Shown: piece after piece, positions 1-6,977 of the stretch
Numbering within the stretch: the stretch's first letter is position 1
Layout of the letters: every line of letters begins with the position of its first letter
Assembly: GCA_036274675.1 (NCBI GenBank)
Contig: DASUFE010000040.1
Span: forward strand, 1 to 64,000
Origin: DASUFE01 sp036274675
GTDB taxonomy: Bacteria; Pseudomonadota; Gammaproteobacteria; HTCC5015
Length of the DNA stretch: 64,000 nt
Reading direction: 5' to 3'
Program-made: the position numbers and the translations under genes
Notes under the pieces: model-generated
What the model was told of the DNA's origin: nothing
Seen by the model: only the letters and a program-made list of their open reading frames with translations
Database searches by the model: none

Positions 1-88
1 GGCTAAAGTTCCATATCCCCAGACGCAAGAAAACGTGCCGTCCGACTCGTGATACTTGAGTGGCTAAAGTTCCATATCCCCAGACGCG
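1..88. repeat. Direct repeat, family P tail sequence
   Basis: A 26-base block starting ggctaaagttcc and ending ccccagacgc occurs at 1-26 and again at 62-87, a 61-bp period. The ending 'tccccagacgc' recurs in the 87-bp repeats near 13.8 kb and, inverted, near 3.37 and 4.14 kb. This is therefore probably the edge of the same dispersed intergenic family, cut by the window start. No gene is visible in it. Confidence 0.6.
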
Positions 89-135
89 TAGGGCTGAGCT
101 CTGCGTAAAAACAGAACTGTCCTGAAAATTAAATG

Positions 136-171
136 AGATGAAAAAGAAAAGGCTGTGCGTTTCGCACAGCC
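136..171 (-). terminator. Rho-independent terminator of the secreted hydrolase gene
   Basis: A perfect 9-bp stem (ggctgtgcg / cgcacagcc) with a 3-base loop lies at 151-171. On the minus strand it is followed by a T-rich run (ccttttctttttc). It sits 35 bp past the stop codon of the minus-strand gene that ends at 206, which is where a transcript of that operon should stop. Confidence 0.85.
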
Positions 172-205
172 TTAATTGGAGGAGGGATGCTTTTTTTAGA
201 TTGGG

Positions 206-2827
206 TTATTGCGCCAGCCACGCCCTTGCCGCGCTCAGCGACTGGCCTGCCGCGATCAGCGCCGCACTGGATGAACCGGCCTGGCAACGCAGTGGCGGCA
301 GGCAACCTTCCAATGCGTGGCCCGCTTCCTGCAGCAGATCCACCCGACTCGATCCGCAGGCATAGGAGCGCAGCGTCGCCGTGCCGGCGGTGGTCGCCGG
401 CCCCGAGGCCGGGTTGCCGGTGTAGGCGTTGCACAGGCGTACCGAATTGAGCGCCGGCACCAGCCCGTCCGCCATGCCGTGCACCATGTATGCCGGCGGA
501 TAATAGGACGGATTGCTGGCCACAAGGTACGGGAAGCTGTTGTCCAGCACCAGGCTGCTGTAAGGGCTCACTTCCCGGAGATTGGCGGGCACTCCCGGAA
601 CGGTGGACAAATATCCCGCAACTATTTCCGGGCTTTCGCCGCCGGTGAAGGTGCTGGCGTACTCGGCGTTATACGGCTGGCTGTTAATGAAAGCCTGGTA
701 GTTGATGAGATAATCCTGCGCGTCGGTCGGCGGATACATCAGCAAGGCCTTCTGTACCTCGGTCGGCCGATGCGTGAGCAGCCAGCCCGCCAGGCTCGCG
801 CCCGATGACTGGCCGAACAGGCGCACTTTCTGGCCCGCGGTGACGCCGTAGCTGGTCATGTAGTTCTGCACCCAGGTCAACGCGGCGTCGACATCGGAGG
901 TGATCTGCTGACCGGTGGCGTTGTTGCACTCGACGTTGCCGTCGGAATTCCCGATCAGACGATAGAACGGCGCGAACACCACGAAGCCCTGCTGCGTGAA
1001 ATTCGAGACCTGCGCTTCCAGGCCGTAGAACCCGGTGCCGCGATATTTCCAGGAGCCGCCGTGAATGGCGAGCAACGGTTTCAGGCCGGTCTGCGCGACG
1101 TCTTTCTTGTACACGCGCATCTCGAGCTTGCAGGTGCCGGTGCCGCGCGGGATCGGCACATAGGTGGTGTAGTTGTTGATGTTGGGCGGATTGTTGCACT
1201 GGCCCATGTAACCCGCCGAGTGGCAGGCCGACATCGCCGCGCTGAATGCGTTGTAATCGATCACCACGCGGGTGCCGTCGGTAATGCCGCTGATGTTGCG
1301 GTAGTTCACGCGCTGCATATAGGGCTGGTAGTTATTCTGGATCGGCGCGACCACGCTGACATTGAAACTGGTCGGCGGCGTCAGCGTCCAGGCATCCGTT
1401 CCGTTGTAGCCGCTGACCGAAGGTTCCGCGTTGCCGAGCCACGCCGGATTTTCGATGTTCGCGCAATAATCCACCATCGTGGTGGTCCTGAACGGCGACG
1501 GAGTTGCGGCATGGCTCATGTTCAAACTCAACAGGCCGCCGCTGAGAATGCAGGACGCCTGGGTTCCGATCTTCGCGCGCAGGCCTTTATCATCCCCGAC
1601 CAGCAGCAAGTAAAGGATATCCGCGCTGTTGTTTTGCAGGAACTGGCCAGCCGGGAAAGCGTTCAGCGCATAATCCGTGACCCGCCTGAGCATATCGGGA
1701 GTCAAATCCGCGGGCGCGGGGATAATATATTCCTGCGGAATGGAAAGCAGCTTGTTCTTGAGTTTGGCTTTTTCCGACGCCAGGTACGTTTGGAAGTTGG
1801 CGTTGGCCTGACCCGCTACGGTGGCGAACGAACCTGTGAGCTTGCCACTCATGTAGTTCAGCAAATAACGTTGCATCAGGTCGCCGGCCACGCCCGAGAA
1901 CGCATTGACTCCCAGAACGCTCAGACTCGCATTCGACAGGTTGACGGTGGGGTTGATGGGGACCACTCTGCCGTCAAGATTGACGTCCGGGTTGATGCGG
2001 ATACGGATCTGGTCGGAAGGCGCGTCCAACACGCGGGTCGGGTTGAGCCAGATTACCATGCTGGTGTTGACGGTGAAGTCGGTGCGGACGCTGCCGTCCA
2101 CCGAAGCCTTCAGATAGCGTATGCATTCGCCGAAGACCTTGAAGCCCAGGCGCACCCGCACTGTTCCGCTGCCTTCGACGGTACCGATCAGCTGCGCGTT
2201 GACGACAATCGGCTTGGACAGCGTGTCCATCAGGATCTCGAAGCGCGAAGTGTTGTTAAGGGACGCGTTGACCTGAAGATTACGCAAGGCAATATTCTTC
2301 GAACAACCGCTGTGGATCTGATAGTCGGGCAGATTTTCAGAAAAGGTCAGGCCGTTTTCATCGAGCGTCAGGTCGACGCCGTGCAGACGCGCGCGAATCT
2401 CGTCGCCGACAAAGTTTGCCAGCGTCTTATCCTTGCCATCGGCCAACGCCAGGAACTGTTGCAGGCTGCCGACGCTGAATTCCAGCGGCGGGGGCGGGGT
2501 GACCGGGGTGACCGGCGGCGGCGGGGTAGCCGCAACCGTGACATTTACCGAGTTGGAATAGATGCAACTGGGATCACCGTCGTAGTAGCAGCTCGTGACC
2601 TTGTAGTTGTAAGTGCCGGCAGGCCTGTAGAAACTTTTGGTGGTCCCGCTGACCTGGCTGATCGTTACCCCGTTTTCTCTAACGTAATGAGTGGAAGCAA
2701 AACCGTACCAGTTCAGCGTGATGGTGCCGCCGGATACCGAATAAGTCAGCGAACTGACCTGCGCATGGGCCGTGCCGAACAGCGAGAACAGGCACAGCAA
2801 CAGAATAGCCTTGATTTTAGTATTCAT
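206..2827 (-). CDS. Secreted multidomain alpha/beta-hydrolase (esterase-like)
   Basis: A protein of 873 aa. It has a Sec signal peptide (hydrophobic core, then AHA before residue 23), a short all-beta Ig/FN3-like segment (about 25-95), a proline-rich linker (about 100-117) and a middle region of about 400 residues that I do not recognise. The C-terminal part (about 590-873) is a carboxylesterase-type alpha/beta hydrolase. It shows an oxyanion-hole HGG in 'LLAIHGGSWKYRG', the nucleophile elbow GQSSGA, an Asp in 'VHGMADGLVP' and a His in 'EAGHALEG', so the catalytic set looks complete. A good AGGAG site precedes the ATG. The gene lies 10 bp behind a small secreted protein gene and ends at a clear terminator, so the two form an operon. 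Secretion is firm; the substrate is unknown. Confidence 0.8.
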   Translation of the reverse strand: MNTKIKAILLLCLFSLFGTAHAQVSSLTYSVSGGTITLNWYGFASTHYVRENGVTISQVSGTTKSFYRPAGTYNYKVTSCYYDGDPSCIYSNSVNVTVAATPPPPVTPVTPPPPLEFSVGSLQQFLALADGKDKTLANFVGDEIRARLHGVDLTLDENGLTFSENLPDYQIHSGCSKNIALRNLQVNASLNNTSRFEILMDTLSKPIVVNAQLIGTVEGSGTVRVRLGFKVFGECIRYLKASVDGSVRTDFTVNTSMVIWLNPTRVLDAPSDQIRIRINPDVNLDGRVVPINPTVNLSNASLSVLGVNAFSGVAGDLMQRYLLNYMSGKLTGSFATVAGQANANFQTYLASEKAKLKNKLLSIPQEYIIPAPADLTPDMLRRVTDYALNAFPAGQFLQNNSADILYLLLVGDDKGLRAKIGTQASCILSGGLLSLNMSHAATPSPFRTTTMVDYCANIENPAWLGNAEPSVSGYNGTDAWTLTPPTSFNVSVVAPIQNNYQPYMQRVNYRNISGITDGTRVVIDYNAFSAAMSACHSAGYMGQCNNPPNINNYTTYVPIPRGTGTCKLEMRVYKKDVAQTGLKPLLAIHGGSWKYRGTGFYGLEAQVSNFTQQGFVVFAPFYRLIGNSDGNVECNNATGQQITSDVDAALTWVQNYMTSYGVTAGQKVRLFGQSSGASLAGWLLTHRPTEVQKALLMYPPTDAQDYLINYQAFINSQPYNAEYASTFTGGESPEIVAGYLSTVPGVPANLREVSPYSSLVLDNSFPYLVASNPSYYPPAYMVHGMADGLVPALNSVRLCNAYTGNPASGPATTAGTATLRSYACGSSRVDLLQEAGHALEGCLPPLRCQAGSSSAALIAAGQSLSAARAWLAQ

Positions 2828-2837
2828 GGCTGCGCTC

Positions 2838-3176
2838 CTAGTTGGCGACTATGTCCGACAGGGACAGCAACTGCGCCACGCCGCTGCAATCGCCGTTGTC
2901 GGCGTAATAAATCGTGACCGGCGTACCGGTGACCTGCGCGGTCGTCACCACCAGATACAACATATCGAAACCCTTGATACTGGTGCCGAGGTAGGCGTGC
3001 GCACCCTTGTAGTTGGTGGCGCAATCCACGGGCTGCGTGGTGAACGTGACCAGGATGCCGCTGCCTTCCGGCGTGACTTTGCTGATCACCAGATTGGACT
3101 GCATGGTGCCGGCATGCGCACCCGCGCTCACAAGCGCGAGCGCCAGCAGGCCGCCACAGGCTAGACGTCTAAACAT
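2838..3176 (-). CDS. Small secreted protein of unknown function
   Basis: A protein of 112 aa with a signal peptide (positive start MFRR, hydrophobic stretch, AHA before about residue 23) and a predicted all-beta mature part of about 90 residues. I recognise no family. AAGGAG lies 7 bases before the ATG. It is the first gene of a two-gene operon with the secreted hydrolase (10-bp gap), so a shared exported or cell-surface role is plausible. It has two Cys in the mature part that could form a disulphide. Confidence 0.7.
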   Translation of the reverse strand: MFRRLACGGLLALALVSAGAHAGTMQSNLVISKVTPEGSGILVTFTTQPVDCATNYKGAHAYLGTSIKGFDMLYLVVTTAQVTGTPVTIYYADNGDCSGVAQLLSLSDIVAN

Positions 3177-3366
3177 GATTTTCTCCTTCCCTACACTATT
3201 TATTAATGTTTATGGTGAGCGCGCCCCTCTCACGAAGGGGACCCCTGAACCGCTCGGATCGTCGCCGTGAAATCTAGCTCCCGCCATCCCCCGCAGAAAC
3301 CAGAGAACATGGCCAGTTTTAAAGAAATATGGCCAACCTTTTTTCTATTGCAGCCCCAAACGCAGG

Positions 3367-3516
3367 GTACGCGTCTGGGGATATCCAACCGCCATTAGTA
3401 GCGCGCGCCGGACTACACATCCCCCTCAATCCCCCTTCCTTCGGAAGGGGGATAAAAAAATCTCCCCCTTTGGTACGAAGGGAGATGCCGAAGGCAGGGG
3501 GATGTCTGACTTTCGC
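3367..3516. repeat. Dispersed family P repeat between hydrolase operon and TonB-like genes
   Basis: The 390-bp gap 3177-3566 holds the upstream region of the minus-strand operon and then this element. It contains an inverted 'gtctggggatatcc' tail, then cccccttccttcggaaggggg (a palindrome) followed by aaaaaa, and a second cccctt...cgaaggg stem ending 'gccgaaggcagggggatg'. The same modules recur at 4.0, 4.74, 13.7-14.25, 15.2-15.4, 55.5-55.7, 57.0-57.2 and 57.75 kb. No gene is seen in it. Confidence 0.75.
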
Positions 3517-3566
3517 CACCGCGCCTTTTCCAGTACATTGAAGCCCTGCAAGCAAGAGAACTGGTT

Positions 3567-4004
3567 TTGAAAACTCTATTCACATCCTTACTGCTCGCCG
3601 CCGCACTCTCGATAACCCCCGGCTGCGCCTCCACCAAACCCAAGCCGGCGGAAAAATTTCGGCTGCAGGACCAGGAGATCGACAAAACCTCCTGCCGCCC
3701 CATCAACCGCGTCGTCCCCGAGTATCCACGGGATGCAAAAGACCAGGGCATCGAAGGTTACGCCGTCGTCGAATTCCTGCTGAACTCCCAGGGCCGGCCC
3801 AAGGACGTGCGCGTCGTCGAATCCATGCCACCCGATGTATTCAGCAAAGCCGCCAAAGCCGCCGTCAGCCACAACAAATACACCCCCTGCCTCGTCGCCC
3901 GCGAACCCGTCGACACCTACGGCGCCCGCGAAAAAATCATCTTCGACCTCAAACAAGGCCCGCACTACTTCGGCGGCGACCGACTGCCCTTCATCACCCC
4001 CTGA
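3567..4004 (+). CDS. TonB C-terminal-domain lipoprotein (energy-transducer-like)
   Basis: A protein of 145 aa starting at TTG (no ATG is available upstream of the signal). It has a lipoprotein signal with lipobox 'ITPGCAS' (Cys at about residue 20), then a TonB C-terminal domain: 'VVPEYPRDAKDQGIEGYAV', 'EFLLNSQGRPKDVRVVES', 'FSKAAKAAV', and a final strand 'EKIIFDLK'. Typical TonB has an N-terminal transmembrane helix and a Pro-rich spacer. Here there is only a lipid anchor, so it is unlikely to couple to ExbBD and is better called a TonB-CTD lipoprotein. A paralogue follows 284 bp downstream. Start choice is uncertain because no strong ribosome site is seen. Confidence 0.75.
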   Translation: MKTLFTSLLLAAALSITPGCASTKPKPAEKFRLQDQEIDKTSCRPINRVVPEYPRDAKDQGIEGYAVVEFLLNSQGRPKDVRVVESMPPDVFSKAAKAAVSHNKYTPCLVAREPVDTYGAREKIIFDLKQGPHYFGGDRLPFITP

Positions 4005-4010
4005 CAAATT

Positions 4011-4160
4011 ATTTTCCCCCTTCCGGACGAAGGGGGCGCTGGGCAGAGATTCTCAGGGGGATGTTTGTTTCCTTCTCCCCTCGAGGGGAGAAGGCCAGGA
4101 TGAGGGGTGATTTCTTAAACTCTTCAAATTGCCCCACGTCTGGGGATATTGGAGCTTCAG
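4011..4160. repeat. Dispersed family P repeat between the two TonB-like genes
   Basis: Just behind the stop codon lie 'attttcccccttccggacgaagggggcgctgggcagag', a second stem 'ctcccctcgaggggag' and then 'cgtctggggatattgg'. These are the same modules as in the other family P copies. The following 100 bp upstream of the next lipoprotein gene hold no recognisable feature beyond its ribosome site. Confidence 0.7.
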
Positions 4161-4288
4161 CCCGATTAGCGTCACGAGCCGGACAGCACCACCCCCCGCA
4201 AAACATATATAAGGAAAGCCCCCTCCCTTCCCCGCCCCACCCATTTCAGCTACCTTAATACCACCTCACCTTGGGGAGGCATTCAGGC

Positions 4289-4726
4289 ATGAAACGGATA
4301 TCAACGATACTGCCGGCTTTGGTGTTACTGACGCTCAGCGGCTGCGCCTCCAAACCCATCGCGCCACCGGCTAATGTCAGCACCCCGCCACCACAACCTC
4401 CCCACAAGAGCGCCCCAAAGACCGATAAAAAATCACAGACCGACCCGCGACTGCCTAACGTCACAGTCCCCATCATCTACCCCCAAATAGCACTCGACCA
4501 GGGAATCGAAGGTTACGTCCTCCTCGAATTCAACGTCACCAAAACCGGAACCTTGCAGAATATAAAGGTGATCGACTCCACGCCCCCCGGCTACTTCGAG
4601 CAGGAAGCTCTCAGAGCCGCCTCGCAATTCCGCTACGAACCTAAAATCGTCAACGGCGAACCCGTCGAAGTCCCCCGCGCGCAATACAAAATGATCTTTG
4701 AACTCAAATACCTCCGGCCGCGATAG
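4289..4726 (+). CDS. TonB C-terminal-domain lipoprotein, paralogue of the preceding gene
   Basis: A protein of 145 aa. The ATG at 4289 is preferred over an in-frame TTG at 4271 because GGGGAGG ends 9 bases before it and the product then begins as a standard lipoprotein signal (lipobox 'TLSGCAS'). A short Pro/Lys-rich linker follows, then the TonB C-terminal domain with 'VPIIYPQIALDQGIEGYVL', 'FNVTKTGTLQNIKVIDS' and 'YKMIFELKY'. It is the same size and plan as the gene upstream, so the pair arose by tandem duplication. A decayed piece of a third copy is present at 6758-6811. Confidence 0.78.
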   Translation: MKRISTILPALVLLTLSGCASKPIAPPANVSTPPPQPPHKSAPKTDKKSQTDPRLPNVTVPIIYPQIALDQGIEGYVLLEFNVTKTGTLQNIKVIDSTPPGYFEQEALRAASQFRYEPKIVNGEPVEVPRAQYKMIFELKYLRPR

Positions 4727-4736
4727 TAGATTTCTT

Positions 4737-4783
4737 AATCCCCCTTCGTACCGAAGGGGGATGCCGAAGGCAGGGGGATGTAA
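4737..4783. repeat. Family P palindrome downstream of the TonB-like gene
   Basis: The sequence 'aatcccccttcgtaccgaagggggatgccgaaggcagggggatg' is a strong GC-rich palindrome directly behind the stop codon. The same 40-base module follows slyD at 57.75 kb and lies before the glutathione peroxidase stop near 15.39 kb. It may act as a transcription terminator or mRNA 3'-end stabiliser (inference). Confidence 0.7.
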
Positions 4784-4796
4784 ACGTGTCCAGCGA

Positions 4797-4945
4797 CAAA
4801 CTCATTCCCGCTGACCAGAAACCTTTGCCACAGGCTTTATTATCATTGATCCCGGTCCGCCAAAAACTGATTCCTTATACCGGCTGTATTCCTTCGCATT
4901 TTTTCTTTTCTGATCCAGCCAAATGGATTAGATTCAATGGGCACA
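4797..4945. repeat. Duplicated upstream block, copy A
   Basis: About 145 bp ending 41 bp before the double-hydrolase start codon. It aligns along its length with 6812-6945 (copy B), sharing for example 'gaccagaaacctttgccaca', 'ttttcttttc' and '(g)gattagatt'. Both copies end shortly before a start codon and contain TAGATT, a possible -10 element, so each may be a promoter block. No coding capacity is visible. Confidence 0.65.
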
Positions 4946-4986
4946 GAGACGGCTAAACGGGCGTAAGAATAAAAAGGGAGTACCTT

Positions 4987-6747
4987 ATGAACACGGACAG
5001 CAATTCGAGACAACCCCCCCGGCATACGCTGGTCTTGCTGCTCCACGCATACTCCCGATGCGCGGACGATCTAAACTCCGTTGCCGCAGTCATCGCTGAA
5101 GTCTGGCCCCAGGCCACAATATTCCGGCCGCAACTGCCGTCCCACACTTTTTCGATGGAGGATCCGAACCTCATCATTGTGCGACTGCTGGCGGATATCG
5201 ACCGCCTGGTGAAGGAAGCGGAAGTAAAGGGCATGCCTTATGAGAATATCGTGCTCGTAGGCCACAGTCTCGGCGCCTTGCTGGCGCGCAAACTTTATGT
5301 CGTTGCCTGCGGCGAATCCGCGCAAGCGCCTTTCGAATCCTGTTTTGCCAAATCGGGTCCTGTTACGTCCAAGCCTTGGGCCGAAAGAGTTTCCCGGATA
5401 GTACTGCTGGCGGGCATGAATCGTGGCTGGCGCATCTCCCACCACCTCGGCCTCGCCAGAGCGGCTCTGTTCGGACTGGGAAGTCTCTACGGCTTTCTCG
5501 CGTACGCCGTGTCGGGACGCTGGCCACTCATCTTCAATATCCGGCGCGGCGCCGAATTCATCACCCAGCTCCGCATACAATGGCTGATGATGCGACGCGC
5601 GGCGCGTGAATCAGATGCCATACGGCCTGGCAAAGCACTGACCATCCAGCTGCTGGGATCACGCGACGACCTGGTCGCACCCGAGGATAATGTCGACCTT
5701 GTTTCGGGCGATGACTTCCGCTACCTGGACGTACCCTATTCCGATCATGACAATGTCGTCAGGATGGATGACCCCAGGTATGGGGCTGGCCGGAAGGAAG
5801 TATTTCTGCAGGCACTCCTGCTGAGCAATAAACAGCTGGAACACATATCCGTGATTCCCTCCGATGAAAAATTCCAGGCCCCCGATTACAAGGTCAAAAG
5901 AATGGTTTTTGTCATTCACGGAATCCGTGATGTTGGGCACTGGACCCACAGAATCGCCCGCCGGGTGAAGCAACGCGCCGCCGGCAATCCGGCGGAGTGG
6001 GCCACGGAAACTTCCAGTTACGGCTACTTCCCCATGCTCCCCTTCCTTTTCCCCTGGTATCGGCGGCAGAAAGTCGAATGGTTGATGGACCAATATACCG
6101 AGGCCCTGGCACGCTATCCCAATGCATCATTCTCCTATGTCGGCCACAGCAACGGCACCTACCTGCTCGCCAAGGCACTGGAACTGTACCCCTGCTGCCG
6201 CTTCGAGAACGTGGTTTTTGCCGGCAGCGTGGTAAAACGCGACTATAACTGGCAGCGTTTCATCAAGGATTCCAAACAGGTGTCGGCTGTACTGAATTTT
6301 GTCGCCACTGGCGACTGGGTAGTCGCATTCTTTCCGAAACTGTTTCAACTGCTGCCCCGGCACAACCTCGGCAGCGCGGGGCACGACGGTTTCGAAATAA
6401 CGGAGCCCTCATCCGGTGTTTATCAGGCGAAATTTGTAAAAGGCGGGCACGGCGCCGCGATCGAGGAACCCATCTGGGATACCATCGCCGATTTCGTCAT
6501 CACCGGTAAAGTCGATGTGGAAAAAGTCCCGGGTAGACAGTCTTCGCGAATCTGGTGGATTTCCCTGCTCGGAAAATTTCCGCCGATTGTATGGGCAGCG
6601 GCGACTGTGGTTTTGTACCAAATCTGGCGCGGCATTCAATCCCTGATCGAGGCCTTCATCGACTGTACCGTGCTGGAAGCGCAAGTCACCGGCTTTTCCG
6701 TCGCGGCCTATTTTCTGTTGCTGTGGCTGGTGGTTACGCGGGTATGA
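4987..6747 (+). CDS. Membrane-anchored protein with two alpha/beta-hydrolase domains
   Basis: A protein of 586 aa with an AAAGGGAG site before the ATG. The N-terminal domain (about 10-290) begins with a 'LVLLLHAYS' strand-loop and has the nucleophile elbow GHSLG, followed by 'QLLGSRDDLV' and 'YSDHDNVV' as likely Asp and His segments. A second hydrolase domain starts at about residue 305 with 'MVFVIHGIRDVGHW' and has its own elbow GHSNG; its His may be in 'VKGGHGAAIEE'. The last 55 residues hold one or two transmembrane helices. Two lipase-like domains in one chain is unusual. It is flanked by the duplicated block (4797-4945 / 6812-6945), so it may have been carried by that duplication. The substrate is not predictable. 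Confidence 0.78.
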   Translation: MNTDSNSRQPPRHTLVLLLHAYSRCADDLNSVAAVIAEVWPQATIFRPQLPSHTFSMEDPNLIIVRLLADIDRLVKEAEVKGMPYENIVLVGHSLGALLARKLYVVACGESAQAPFESCFAKSGPVTSKPWAERVSRIVLLAGMNRGWRISHHLGLARAALFGLGSLYGFLAYAVSGRWPLIFNIRRGAEFITQLRIQWLMMRRAARESDAIRPGKALTIQLLGSRDDLVAPEDNVDLVSGDDFRYLDVPYSDHDNVVRMDDPRYGAGRKEVFLQALLLSNKQLEHISVIPSDEKFQAPDYKVKRMVFVIHGIRDVGHWTHRIARRVKQRAAGNPAEWATETSSYGYFPMLPFLFPWYRRQKVEWLMDQYTEALARYPNASFSYVGHSNGTYLLAKALELYPCCRFENVVFAGSVVKRDYNWQRFIKDSKQVSAVLNFVATGDWVVAFFPKLFQLLPRHNLGSAGHDGFEITEPSSGVYQAKFVKGGHGAAIEEPIWDTIADFVITGKVDVEKVPGRQSSRIWWISLLGKFPPIVWAAATVVLYQIWRGIQSLIEAFIDCTVLEAQVTGFSVAAYFLLLWLVVTRV

Positions 6748-6757
6748 CCTCGAAACG

Positions 6758-6811
6758 ACCTTGAAGGATATCGCGGCGGTCGACTCCTCCCCGCCCGGTT
6801 ACTTCGAATAG
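6758..6811 (+). pseudogene. Fossil fragment of a third TonB-CTD lipoprotein gene
   Basis: Read in frame from 6758 the sequence gives TLKDIAAVDSSPPGYFE followed by a TAG stop. This aligns codon for codon with TLQNIKVIDSTPPGYFEQ of the intact gene at 4289-4726; the stop replaces its CAG codon. The homology is joined directly to copy B of the duplicated non-coding block, so a tonB-like 3' end plus its downstream region was duplicated and then decayed by deletion and point change. Confidence 0.7.
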
Positions 6812-6945
6812 GAACTCGTCCCCGCGGACCAGAAATCCTTTGCCACAGTCTTCATTGGCGACTGATTTACAGTCCTCTGTCATCAACCCCCATTTCTCCG
6901 TATTTTTCTTTTCCTATCCAGGTAAATAGGTTAGATTCCTTGAGC
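6812..6945. repeat. Duplicated upstream block, copy B
   Basis: Aligns with 4797-4945: 'ccccgcggaccagaaatcctttgccacagtcttcatt' against the equivalent A segment, and 'ttttcttttcctatccaggtaaataggttagattcc' near the end. It ends 32 bp before the GmrSD-like start codon, the same relative position that copy A has before the double hydrolase. Confidence 0.65.
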
Positions 6946-6977
6946 ACAATTTTGCATTAATCCAGGATTCGGCCGGC

